Under the pieces are notes generated by a model, which was given only the letters and a program-made list of their open reading frames with translations, had not been told where the DNA came from and searched no databases. A stretch of DNA of 64,000 bases, taken from positions 54,523 through 118,522 of the forward strand of contig JAFTXV010000005.1 of assembly GCA_017461505.1 (NCBI GenBank). The letters run 5' to 3'. Shown in pieces: positions 50,884-58,660 of the stretch (the stretch's first letter is position 1; each line of letters opens with the position of its first letter). This DNA comes from Paludibacteraceae bacterium (GTDB lineage: Bacteria > Bacteroidota > Bacteroidia > Bacteroidales > Paludibacteraceae). Both the position numbers and the translations under genes were made by a program.

Positions 50884-51642
50884 TTACTCCCAGTTACCTG
50901 CGTTGTTGTTAGGTGCATCTACCGAACCAACCTTCAAACCAGGATAGTGATCCAACTTCTCCTCTTTATCAATGAGGTTTACACGCTCTTGGTTGTTCAG
51001 GTCGTGCAGATAGGTATCGTAGTGAGCACGAATCTCAAAAATAGGTACCTTGATACCTTGTGAGGTGGTGTACTCATTGTTGGTCTCAACTTCAAACTTT
51101 ACATTATCGGTATAAGGGATATAAACAATCTCGCCAATAGTCTCCTCGGTATATTGACCCTTGTAGAGAGCTTGAATCATATTGGTGAGGATAGTATCAC
51201 GACGGAAACCTCGCAAGCCAGTTGCTTTTACCTCGCGATCTTTTTCCCAAATATAGTTGTAGAGGAGATCCAAACTGTCAGTACCTTGGAATTTCATCTT
51301 GCGTTGTGCTTTCAAGCGAGCGCGCTCCAAAATCTTAGCAGCTTTGTTCTCGGTCATACCATCTTCCATTTGCTTCTCGGTCAATGAACCTACCTTATAT
51401 ACCTCCTTCTTAGGAGTGGTTTTCAAATAATCAATCAGCGAATCCAAGTCAGCAGTAAAATAGCCCTTGTCCAAACGGAATTGAGCCTCAGCAGTACGCA
51501 AGCTAACAAGATTGTTGATTACCTTGACCTCACGTTGTACACGTGCTTCTTCAAAGCGGATAGGAGTAACAACGCTGTTTACGCAAAGATATGCCATAAA
51601 TACTACGGCAATACCTAACAATACACGAATAACGATTTTCAT
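50884..51642 (-). CDS. Hypothetical membrane-anchored protein
   Basis: From ATG 51642 (252 residues) there is one N-terminal helix (VIRVLLGIAVVFMAYLCVN), then a helix with AEAQFRLDKGYFTADLDSLI that recalls type II pseudopilin-like sequences, and a mixed outer domain rich in Lys/Glu. Upstream in-frame codons reach past the promoter and are not used. I do not recognise the family. It is probably anchored in the inner membrane with its bulk outside. It diverges from the Rel-type gene. Confidence 0.78.
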   Translation of the reverse strand: MKIVIRVLLGIAVVFMAYLCVNSVVTPIRFEEARVQREVKVINNLVSLRTAEAQFRLDKGYFTADLDSLIDYLKTTPKKEVYKVGSLTEKQMEDGMTENKAAKILERARLKAQRKMKFQGTDSLDLLYNYIWEKDREVKATGLRGFRRDTILTNMIQALYKGQYTEETIGEIVYIPYTDNVKFEVETNNEYTTSQGIKVPIFEIRAHYDTYLHDLNNQERVNLIDKEEKLDHYPGLKVGSVDAPNNNAGNWE

Positions 51643-51714
51643 ATTCTTTTTATTAAATTTATACTTTCTAATCGAGCAAATGAGAAAATTGTCCCTTTTC
51701 CCACAAATTCGCTG

Positions 51715-51745
51715 CAAAATTACAAAATCTTTTTTATATATGCAA
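51715..51745 (-). promoter_or_regulatory. Promoter of the 51642 gene
   Basis: Minus strand TTG (51745-51743), N20, TAATTTTG (51722-51715). It partly overlaps the spacer of the divergent Rel promoter (51755-51762), so the two may compete. Confidence 0.75.
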
Positions 51746-51754
51746 ATTTTTTTG

Positions 51755-51762
51755 TAACTTTG
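51755..51762 (+). promoter_or_regulatory. Promoter -7 element of the Rel-type gene
   Basis: TAACTTTG, 29 bp before ATG 51791; the -33 position is a T-run. Confidence 0.6.
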
Positions 51763-51790
51763 CAGCCGAAAAAACATTTTTATAACGATA

Positions 51791-53239
51791 ATGGCAGCTG
51801 AAGATAGTAATAAAGTATTATACGATATTCTGATTGATCGCTTGGAGTTGCTTCGCAGTTTGGACAAAGATGGCGACTCGGATCGTCGTCGGCACGTAGC
51901 ACGTGAGACCAAGGAGTTGCATGCTCCATTGGCTCACCGTCTCGGTCTTTATGCCATCAAAACGGAGATGGAGGACCTCTCACTCAAATTTCTTGACTAC
52001 AAAACATATAAGTATATCGCGCACGCGCTCAATGAGAAAAAAGCGCAACGTGATGCCTATATTACGTCGTTTATCACACCGCTAGAGCAAAAACTTAAGG
52101 ACAACGGCTTCACCTTCACCATCAAGGGACGTCCTAAGTCTATTCATAGTATCTACAACAAGATGCAAGCCCAGCATTGCGATGTGGATCGTATATATGA
52201 CTTATTTGCTATACGTATCATCTTAGACTCTCCGCTCGACCGCGAAAAACTTGATTGCTGGCAGGTCTATTCCCTCATTACGGATATGTATCGTCCCAAC
52301 CCTAAGCGCTTGCGCGATTGGTTGAGTGTCCCCAAAGAAAATGGCTACGAGAGTCTGCACACCACGGTGCTTGGTCCTGAAGAAAAATGGGTAGAGGTGC
52401 AAATCCGCACTCGCCGTATGGACGAGGTAGCCGAAAAAGGTGTGGCTGCCCATTGGTCATACAAGGGAGTGGATGGCAAGGCGATGAATACCGACAAGCA
52501 AAGTGTCTATGTCTTTACCCCTACAGGCGATCTCAAACGTCTTTCTGCTGGGGCTACTGTACTAGATTTTGCCTTTTCTATCCATAGCGATGTAGGATGT
52601 AAGTGTGTAGGAGGACGTATTCGCAATCAAAATGTCAGCATTCGTCAGAAACTCCAAAATGGTGACCAAGTGGAGATACTCACTTCGCCTAACCAAAAGC
52701 CAACAGCCGATTGGCTCAATGCGGTTGTTACGAGCAAAGCGAAAAACAAAATTCGCCAATCTCTCAAGGAAGTAGAATACCGCAATGCCGCAGAGGGAAG
52801 AGAGATGATTGAGCGCCGATTTAAGAACTGGAAAATAGATTTCACAGAAGGTGATCTCTCCCGCATGGCAACCAAACTTGGCTACAAAGCCGTTAGTGAT
52901 TTGTATCAATCTGTTGCTTTGGGTAAGGAGGATCTATTGCGTATTAAGGAGGTATTCCTTATGTTGGATGAACCTTCACGCGAGATGCGCGAGCATATGC
53001 CTTATGTGCCCAAATCTCCGCAAGAAGCACTTGCACTAGAGGTGGATATTAATGTCAAGAGTGTAGAGTATAACCTTGCTACTTGCTGCAATCCACAACC
53101 AGGTGATCCGATATTCGCTTTTATTAGTATCACCAAAGGGATTCGTATCCACCGTTTTGACTGCCCCAATGCAGAGAATATGCGTGAGCGTTACCCCTAT
53201 CGCCTCCTTCCTGCACGCTGGGCAAAAAAGAAAGAATAG
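51791..53239 (+). CDS. Short RelA/SpoT-type (p)ppGpp synthetase
   Basis: RSH proteins make and break (p)ppGpp. Here the order is: the last helices of the HD region (residues ~1-65, KELHAPLAHRLGLYAIKTEM), an intact synthetase domain (~70-220: GRPKSIHSIYNKMQ, IYDLFAIRII, PKENGYESLHTTVLGP, EVQIRTRRMDEVAEKGVAAHW), TGS (~235-295), a helical part, and the Cys-Cys/Zn-finger-like segment NLATCCNPQPGDP. It ends at 482 residues, against roughly 700-750 for full-length enzymes. The hydrolase HD residues and the C-terminal ACT domain are missing. A promoter element directly upstream shows the short form is the real product. Confidence 0.9.
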   Translation: MAAEDSNKVLYDILIDRLELLRSLDKDGDSDRRRHVARETKELHAPLAHRLGLYAIKTEMEDLSLKFLDYKTYKYIAHALNEKKAQRDAYITSFITPLEQKLKDNGFTFTIKGRPKSIHSIYNKMQAQHCDVDRIYDLFAIRIILDSPLDREKLDCWQVYSLITDMYRPNPKRLRDWLSVPKENGYESLHTTVLGPEEKWVEVQIRTRRMDEVAEKGVAAHWSYKGVDGKAMNTDKQSVYVFTPTGDLKRLSAGATVLDFAFSIHSDVGCKCVGGRIRNQNVSIRQKLQNGDQVEILTSPNQKPTADWLNAVVTSKAKNKIRQSLKEVEYRNAAEGREMIERRFKNWKIDFTEGDLSRMATKLGYKAVSDLYQSVALGKEDLLRIKEVFLMLDEPSREMREHMPYVPKSPQEALALEVDINVKSVEYNLATCCNPQPGDPIFAFISITKGIRIHRFDCPNAENMRERYPYRLLPARWAKKKE

Positions 53240-53253
53240 TCACATATTCATCA

Positions 53254-53308
53254 CGCACAATAACCGCACAATAACCGCACAATAATCGCACAATAGATGC
53301 ACAATTAG
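53254..53308. repeat. 11-bp tandem repeat array, 5 units
   Basis: CGCACAATAAC twice, CGCACAATAAT, CGCACAATAGA, TGCACAATTAG, filling the gap between the Rel-type gene and recR. Confidence 0.9.
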
Positions 53309-53311
53309 GCA

Positions 53312-53974
53312 ATGAATACATACCCTTCCATATTACTTTCAGACGCTGTTGACCAGTTTGCTTCGCTTCCTGGAGTAGGTCGTAAGACGGCATTGCGTTT
53401 GGTATTGCATTTGCTCCGTCAGCCTGATAAGGATGTGGAAGCTTTTGCGGGAGCACTCACACGCCTCAAACAGGAGGTGAAGTACTGCCGTGTGTGCCAT
53501 ACGATCTCTGACCAAGAGGTGTGTCCGATTTGTCAGTCGCACTCTCGCGACAAACATACCATTTGCGTGGTAGAGAATGTGCAAGATGTGATGTCCATTG
53601 AGAATACTGGGCAATACAATGGTCTCTACCATGTGTTGGGAGGTATAATTTCTCCAATGGATGGGGTAGGTCCTTCTGACATAGAGATAGATTCTCTTGT
53701 CAACCGCATTGAGAAAGACGATATTCGTGAAGTCATCCTCGCTCTTCCTACTACGATGGAGGGCGATACCACCAACTTCTACATCTATCGTCGCTTGCAA
53801 AACCTCACCAAAGACGACATCGCCTCATCGCCTGATCGCCTTATCGCCTCATTACCTCATCCACTCAAAATCTCCCAAATTGCCCGTGGTGTAGCCATTG
53901 GCAACGAACTGGAATATACCGATGAGATCACCCTTGGGCGTTCTATCGTCAATCGTATAGAATTTAAACTTTAG
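53312..53974 (+). CDS. recR: Recombination protein RecR
   Basis: RecR works with RecF/RecO to load RecA at gaps. Visible are the helix-hairpin-helix [20 protein letters not shown], the zinc site [16 protein letters not shown], the Toprim domain with [17 protein letters not shown] and [16 protein letters not shown], and the end [19 protein letters not shown]. At 220 residues it is ~20 longer than usual. The excess is a loop at residues ~170-186 ([17 protein letters not shown]) encoded by six 8-bp repeats. Confidence 0.95.
   Translation: MNTYPSILLSDAVDQFASLPGVGRKTALRLVLHLLRQPDKDVEAFAGALTRLKQEVKYCRVCHTISDQEVCPICQSHSRDKHTICVVENVQDVMSIENTGQYNGLYHVLGGIISPMDGVGPSDIEIDSLVNRIEKDDIREVILALPTTMEGDTTNFYIYRRLQNLTKDDIASSPDRLIASLPHPLKISQIARGVAIGNELEYTDEITLGRSIVNRIEFKL
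53819..53866. repeat. 8-bp tandem repeat inside recR
   Basis: ATCGCCTC, ATCGCCTG, ATCGCCTT, ATCGCCTC, ATTACCTC, ATCCACTC: 48 bp, which keeps the frame. The unit is that of the yfhO-like array at 5105 read on the other strand. Confidence 0.85.
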
Positions 53975-53980
53975 AACCAT

Positions 53981-54445
53981 ATGGAAAAGAACATTATCAA
54001 ATCGCTCAATCTGTACTACTATGGCGTACTGATTTTGACCCTCATCTCAGGAACATTGGCTTATTTCCTGATAATCAAAGACATTGTACAACCTATTGAC
54101 CCAATGTCTATGCTCGGACAAGTGCTGCAATATGCCGTTATTTTTGATGCGTTGCTCACTATCCCAGCTGGCTTGTACTTGTGCAAACGACAATGTACCA
54201 AATTGGCAGAACTCACCGACGAGACGAGCAAACTCGCTGGCTATAAACGTGCAGCAACCCTTCGTATCCTGTTGGTTAGCAATACTATGATTTTTGGTAT
54301 TGCAGTTTTCTACCTTATGGGTGCATACCAATCTATGTTGTGGATTACGGCAGTTTCGGCCATTGGTTGGTACTTCACTAAGCCATCCGAAGGCAAACTC
54401 CAAGCTGAACTTCAACCCAAAGACCCTAATCAAGAAAACTACTAA
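53981..54445 (+). CDS. Four-helix membrane protein, unknown
   Basis: A 154-residue protein with helices at about residues 12-32, 45-65, 95-115 and 118-135, and a polar C-terminal tail with KPSEGKLQAELQPKDP. I do not recognise the family and see no conserved catalytic residues. It follows recR by 6 bp and precedes the HAD gene by 11 bp, so it belongs to a recR-led transcript of short, unrelated genes. Confidence 0.75.
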   Translation: MEKNIIKSLNLYYYGVLILTLISGTLAYFLIIKDIVQPIDPMSMLGQVLQYAVIFDALLTIPAGLYLCKRQCTKLAELTDETSKLAGYKRAATLRILLVSNTMIFGIAVFYLMGAYQSMLWITAVSAIGWYFTKPSEGKLQAELQPKDPNQENY

Positions 54446-54456
54446 ATTCTACGAAT

Positions 54457-54876
54457 ATGGTAATCGCAATTGACTTCGATGGTACCATCGTCACCCATGC
54501 ATATCCGGCTATTGGCAAACCTATTCCGTTTGCGATTGATACGCTCAAGAAACTTCAACAAGAGGGACACCACCAGCTTATCCTTTGGACATGCCGTGAA
54601 GGTGAACTGCTGCAAGAGGCCATTGACTATTGTGCCGCACGTGGGTTAGAGTTTTATGCGGTGAACTCCAATTTCCCAGAAGAAACAGCGGATATTGTTC
54701 GTGCCCGCAAGTTGGAGGCAGACCTTTTTATAGATGACCGCAATTTGGGTGGTATTCCTGATTGGGGGGTTATTTATCAAATGATTCGTTCGGGCAACCA
54801 ATTCAAACCCGCTCCTACCAATGTAGCTCCTGAAGAACCCCCACGCAAAAAAGGATTCTTCGGTCTTTTCGGATAA
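54457..54876 (+). CDS. Small HAD-fold hydrolase (BT0820-like)
   Basis: A compact HAD protein of 139 residues: motif I VIAIDFDGTIVTHAYPAIG, motif II LILWTCREG and the late acidic motif DLFIDDRNLGG. It resembles the B. thetaiotaomicron BT0820-type family, cap-less HAD proteins of unknown substrate. The C-terminal ~25 residues (PAPTNVAPEEPPRKKGFFG) form a proline-rich, basic tail ending in a hydrophobic patch. All catalytic aspartates are present. Confidence 0.88.
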   Translation: MVIAIDFDGTIVTHAYPAIGKPIPFAIDTLKKLQQEGHHQLILWTCREGELLQEAIDYCAARGLEFYAVNSNFPEETADIVRARKLEADLFIDDRNLGGIPDWGVIYQMIRSGNQFKPAPTNVAPEEPPRKKGFFGLFG

Positions 54877-54894
54877 AAACGCGTAACCATTAAA

Positions 54895-55425
54895 TTGAAT
54901 AAAGTGAACCTACAATTGCGCAAAATAGAGCCATCCGACCTCGCCTTCCTTTATCAATGGGAGAATGATGCCACTATGTGGGCAGATTCCGACACGCATA
55001 ATCCCCTGTCGCGCCACGACTTACACCAGTATATCGAGAACACCACAGGCGACATCTATCGCGATGGTCAACTCCGCCTCATCATCGAAGACTCTCAACT
55101 CTCAACTCTTAACTCTCAACTCTCAACTAATATAGTAGGCTGCATCGACCTTTTTGACTTCGATGCGCGCAATCGCAAAGCGGCGATTGGTATGTATATC
55201 GCTCCTGATGCTCGTGGCAAAGGGGTAGGGAAGCAAGCAGTCCAATTGTTGCTTGACTATGCTTTTAACTTCTTGCACTTGCGCATGGTCTATGCAATTA
55301 TCAGTGTGAACAATGTGGCATGTTCTCGCCTATATGAGCAGATGGATTTTCTACCATCATCTCCCCTTCGAGCTTGGACATTAGAGGGCGATGCTATCTT
55401 ATGGCAAAAAATGAATACTAACTAA
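54895..55425 (+). CDS. GNAT family N-acetyltransferase
   Basis: A GNAT fold: NLQLRKIEPSDLAFLYQWEN at the N-terminus, KAAIGMYIAPDARGKGVGKQ with the acetyl-CoA loop, and VNNVACSRLYEQMDF. It is close to the RimJ/SpeG-type acetyltransferases. There is no ATG at the conserved start, so translation must use TTG 54895 or GTG 54904. Between strands, residues ~65-80 (DSQLSTLNSQLSTN) are encoded by a 7-bp repeat. Substrate unknown. Confidence 0.88.
   Translation: MNKVNLQLRKIEPSDLAFLYQWENDATMWADSDTHNPLSRHDLHQYIENTTGDIYRDGQLRLIIEDSQLSTLNSQLSTNIVGCIDLFDFDARNRKAAIGMYIAPDARGKGVGKQAVQLLLDYAFNFLHLRMVYAIISVNNVACSRLYEQMDFLPSSPLRAWTLEGDAILWQKMNTN
55091..55132. repeat. 7-bp tandem repeat inside the GNAT gene
   Basis: ACTCTCA twice, ACTCTTA, ACTCTCA twice, ACTAATA. 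The unit is related to those at 10046 (ACTCTAA). Confidence 0.85.
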
Positions 55426-55438
55426 CAATCAAAATACT

Positions 55439-55885
55439 ATGTTAAATATAGGAGATAAGATGCCTGCGTTTAGCGTGGCAGATCAAAATGGAAACATCGT
55501 GACCAACGAACAGTTGGTGGGTAAGAAAACGGTTATTTATTTCTATCCAAAGGATAGCACCCCAGGTTGTACTGCGGAGGCGTGCAACTTGCGCGATAAC
55601 TACCAGCGCTTTTTGGCGGAAGGGTATCAGGTGTATGGTGTGAGCAAAGATAGCCAGAAGTCGCATCAGAACTTCATAGCCAAATACGAATTACCATTCC
55701 CATTACTATCTGATCCATCGACAGAGATGTTGCAAGCTTTTGGCGCATGGGGTGAGAAGAAGATGTGTGGCAAGACCTGTGTCGGTATCTTGCGCAAGAC
55801 TTTTGTTTTTGACGAGCAAGGCACCCTCACGCAACTCATTGAGAAGGTGGACACCAAGAACCACGCTGCGCAGTTGTTGGGGTAA
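55439..55885 (+). CDS. Peroxiredoxin (Bcp/PrxQ type)
   Basis: A thiol peroxidase of 148 residues: GDKMPAFSVADQNG, the peroxidatic cysteine in YPKDSTPGCTAEACNLRDNY (Cys near residue 45, with a resolving Cys five residues on, PrxQ-like), and VYGVSKDSQKSHQNF. Later the segment KKMCGKTCVGILRKTFVFD has two extra cysteines. It reduces hydroperoxides at the expense of thioredoxin. It is the last gene of the recR-led run. Confidence 0.93.
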   Translation: MLNIGDKMPAFSVADQNGNIVTNEQLVGKKTVIYFYPKDSTPGCTAEACNLRDNYQRFLAEGYQVYGVSKDSQKSHQNFIAKYELPFPLLSDPSTEMLQAFGAWGEKKMCGKTCVGILRKTFVFDEQGTLTQLIEKVDTKNHAAQLLG

Positions 55886-55924
55886 ACACTGAGGATTCCT
55901 CTTGGTTTTTCTCCTGTCAATTAC

Positions 55925-55990
55925 GGGTTCTTGATGGGTTCATAACGGGTTGATAGTATCACATCACTATCACATCCGTAGCACATCTAT
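55925..55990. repeat. 11-bp tandem repeat array, 6 units
   Basis: GGGTTCTTGAT, GGGTTCATAAC, GGGTTGATAGT, ATCACATCACT, ATCACATCCGT, AGCACATCTAT: two unit families in one register, between the convergent peroxiredoxin and kinase genes. Confidence 0.87.
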
Positions 55991-56012
55991 TGCTTTTCTC
56001 TTTATTCGCTCG

Positions 56013-57215
56013 CTATCTAAAAACGAGCGTAAAGACAGTGCCCTTTTCGTCGCTGCGAACGAGGCGGATGCTGCCATTGTGTAGGCGCATAATTTGGCGG
56101 GAGAGACTCAAACCAATACCTGAGCCTTCGGGTTTGGTGGTGAAGAATGGAATGAATATCTGCTCCTGACTATCAGGGCTGATAGGATGACCATTATTGC
56201 AGACATCTATTACGACAGCATCGGCATCATCAATCTTGGCTGTGATGGTGATTTGGGTTGCCTCTGCCTGTAAGGCATTGCTAATGAGATTGACTATCAC
56301 CTGCGAGATTTGTCCCTCGTCCGCATATAGCAGAATATCATCGGTCAGTTCGGTGTACTGATAGTTGGCACCTGCGTCATCTATCTGCTGTTTGGTCAGC
56401 TGCTCCACACGCTCCATGAGTTCGCGCAAGTAAAATGGTTTTCTAACTGGCGTTGCCACTCGCGTTAGACTGCGGTAGGTGTTGACGAATTTGATGAGGT
56501 CCTTAGAAGAGGTTGAAATCGTCTGCAAGCCCATTACCAAATCAGGCGAAGCAGGGTCTTTGGAGAGTGTTTCGCTGAGCGAAGCGATAGGCGTGATGGT
56601 ATTCATAATCTCGTGTGTGAGTACACGGATTAGGCGAGACCATGCCAACTCCTCGTTTTCGGCAATCTCGTTGCTAATATCGTTGAAGGCAATGATCTTT
56701 ACTGTTTTGCCATGTATTGCAGCTTCAGTAGCTGTGAGAATGATAGTGCGTTCGCCTCGTTCAGTAAAGAAAGTAGCGCGTTGTTCGCTATTGGCAGAAA
56801 CTTGTCGAAACGCTTCCGCAAGCGATGGATGGATATTATCCAGTTGGCGAAGATTACTGAAGGTCAGCAAGCCCAAGAGTGAGAGTGCAGTCTTGTTGTG
56901 ATAGGTCACTCTGTTGTCCGTGACGGTGATGATACCCGTTTGCACATGGTCAAGCATCTGTCCGAAGTAGCGTTCTTGTTCGCTGATTTCGTGGCGTTCT
57001 TTGTCAAAAAGGTCACGCAGACGGTTGAGTGTTTTGTTGAAACTTCTATTTCGAATGCCTTGCTCATTGAATCTGAAGTTGAGTTCCTTGTCTTCGAGCG
57101 CATCAAGCATGTAATTGATCTTCTTTTGCAATCGCCTTTTCACCACTACCCCCACAACAACTCCCACCACAATAGCAGTGGCAAGGCTAGTGAGTATGAT
57201 GAAAGGTGTATTCAT
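56013..57215 (-). CDS. Sensor histidine kinase (NtrB-like)
   Basis: A single N-terminal helix (about residues 4-24), a basic linker and coiled coil, a PAS-like region (ERYFGQMLDHVQTGIITV, residues ~83-180), then the dimerisation domain with the phospho-accepting histidine in VLTHEIMNTITPIASLSE (about residue 205) and an ATPase domain (VIVNLISNALQAEA, VDVCNNGHPI, GSGIGLSLSRQI). It is cotranscribed with, and 2 bp after, the NtrC-type regulator, its evident partner. With only one short helix it most likely senses a cytoplasmic signal through PAS. Confidence 0.92.
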   Translation of the reverse strand: MNTPFIILTSLATAIVVGVVVGVVVKRRLQKKINYMLDALEDKELNFRFNEQGIRNRSFNKTLNRLRDLFDKERHEISEQERYFGQMLDHVQTGIITVTDNRVTYHNKTALSLLGLLTFSNLRQLDNIHPSLAEAFRQVSANSEQRATFFTERGERTIILTATEAAIHGKTVKIIAFNDISNEIAENEELAWSRLIRVLTHEIMNTITPIASLSETLSKDPASPDLVMGLQTISTSSKDLIKFVNTYRSLTRVATPVRKPFYLRELMERVEQLTKQQIDDAGANYQYTELTDDILLYADEGQISQVIVNLISNALQAEATQITITAKIDDADAVVIDVCNNGHPISPDSQEQIFIPFFTTKPEGSGIGLSLSRQIMRLHNGSIRLVRSDEKGTVFTLVFR

Positions 57216-57217
57216 GA

Positions 57218-58618
57218 TTATATCCCGTACTTTTTCAGTTTAGCGTAGAGGGTTGGGCGGCTGATGTTGAGGGCTTTGGCTACTAAAGACAAGTTGCCAT
57301 CATGTTGCGCCATAGCGTTGCGGATGGCACGCTCTTCGACGGCTTCTAAGGTCTCTACAGCTTCGCTGTCGGCTGTTGGATATTGGCTATTGGACGGCGT
57401 TCTGCCTATTGGGTATGGGGTACTGGATGGCAACGGCAGTTGCAAGTCGGCGAGGGTGAGTATATCGCCTTCGGAGAGGATGACGGCTTTTTCGATGCAG
57501 TTGTTGAGTTCGCGGATATTGCCCGACCAAGTATGTGCCAACAGGGCTTGTTGTCCTTCGGGTGCCAACGCATTCACACTGCGGTGGTAGCGTTCGGCAT
57601 AGGTTTGCATGAAACGTTCAGCCAGCGGCAGAATCTCATCTTGGCGTTGGCGAAGTGGTGGGAGTTGCAGGTGCATCGTGTTGATGCGATAGTACAAGTC
57701 CTCGCGGAAAGTGCCGTCCTGTACCATTTGTGGAATGTCGCGGTTGGTAGCACAGATAAGGCGGATATCAATGGGTATCTCTTTGGTATCGCCAACACGC
57801 ACGATAGCACGGTTTTGCAGCACGCGCAGAAGTTTGGCTTGCAAGTGCAGTGGGATATTACCAATCTCATCGAGGAAGAGTGTGCCGCCGTTGGCTTGTT
57901 CGAACTTACCCACATGGTCGGCATGTGCATCGGTGAAAGCACCTTTGACATGTCCGAACAGTTCGCTCTCGAAGAGTGTTTCGGTGATAGCACCTGCGTC
58001 CACGCACACCATCGGTTGCGCAGCGCGAGCCGAGAGGCGGTAGATCTCGTTGGCAAGGACATCTTTACCCGTACCATTCTCGCCCGTGATGAGGATAGAG
58101 GCATCGGTGGTAGCCACTTTCTCCAGTTGTTTGCGGATAGTGGTCATGGCTGGGCTGGTACCCCAGTGCATTTTGGGCGATGGGCTATTGGTTATGGGCG
58201 ATGGGGTTGGAGATTTCTTGCCTGTGCGTTTGAGTTTCTGTTGGTACGCAAGGGTAAGAGTCTCAACGAGTTTGTTGTTGTCCCAAGGTTTGACAATGAA
58301 ATCGAAAGCTCCGCGTTTCATACCCTCTACAGCGAGTTGAATATCGCCGTAGGCGGTGAAGAGCACCACTTCGATATGGGGTGCAAACTGTTTTATTTCG
58401 GAGAGCCAGTAAAGTCCTTCGTTGCCCGTGTTGATAGCGGTTTGGAAATTCATATCGAGCAGCACCACATCGGGTTGCAGTTCGCGAATAGTGGATTGCA
58501 AGGACTTAGGCGAAGACAGCATCTCCACCTGAGCAAAGAATCGCGGCAGCAACATCTCCAGCGCTGCGCGAATACCTTTGTTGTCGTCCACAACAAGTAT
58601 TTTGGCTTTGGATTTCAT
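57218..58618 (-). CDS. NtrC-type sigma-54-dependent response regulator
   Basis: A receiver (phospho-acceptor Asp55 in DVVLLDMNF), a sigma-54 AAA+ domain (Walker A GENGTGKDVLANE, the loop ELFGHVKGAFTDAHADHVG, Walker B GGTLFLDEIGN) and a Fis-type helix-turn-helix (NLSLVAKALNISRPTLYAKL), 466 residues. The sigma-54 contact loop reads GAFTDA rather than GAFTGA, a known variant. Both linkers, around 140-155 and 400-425, are Pro/Ser/Thr-rich and encoded by 8-bp degenerate repeats. It activates sigma-54 promoters on phosphorylation by the kinase at 56013. Confidence 0.93.
   Translation of the reverse strand: MKSKAKILVVDDNKGIRAALEMLLPRFFAQVEMLSSPKSLQSTIRELQPDVVLLDMNFQTAINTGNEGLYWLSEIKQFAPHIEVVLFTAYGDIQLAVEGMKRGAFDFIVKPWDNNKLVETLTLAYQQKLKRTGKKSPTPSPITNSPSPKMHWGTSPAMTTIRKQLEKVATTDASILITGENGTGKDVLANEIYRLSARAAQPMVCVDAGAITETLFESELFGHVKGAFTDAHADHVGKFEQANGGTLFLDEIGNIPLHLQAKLLRVLQNRAIVRVGDTKEIPIDIRLICATNRDIPQMVQDGTFREDLYYRINTMHLQLPPLRQRQDEILPLAERFMQTYAERYHRSVNALAPEGQQALLAHTWSGNIRELNNCIEKAVILSEGDILTLADLQLPLPSSTPYPIGRTPSNSQYPTADSEAVETLEAVEERAIRNAMAQHDGNLSLVAKALNISRPTLYAKLKKYGI
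58174..58213. repeat. 8-bp degenerate repeat in a linker of the NtrC-type gene
   Basis: Plus-strand units TGGGCGAT, GGGCTATT, GGTTATGG, GCGATGGG, GTTGGAGA. It encodes the receiver-AAA linker (KSPTPSPITNSPSPK). A second, weaker series lies at 57371-57434 in the linker before the DNA-binding domain. Confidence 0.6.
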
Positions 58619-58660
58619 CCGTGTTTTCTTTGTTTAGAGCCACATTTAGACTAAGTTGTA

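Noticed and set aside
51643-51912. 90-residue extension of the minus-strand gene at 50884
   Set aside because: It crosses the gene's own promoter (51715-51745) and part of the divergent Rel-type gene.
57218-58618. Inactive NtrC-type regulator because of GAFTDA
   Set aside because: GAFTDA occurs in functional relatives, and the Walker motifs are intact.
57383-58654. Long open frame on the plus strand opposite the NtrC-type gene
   Set aside because: It is the shadow of a strongly conserved regulator on the other strand, has no promoter and no family resemblance.
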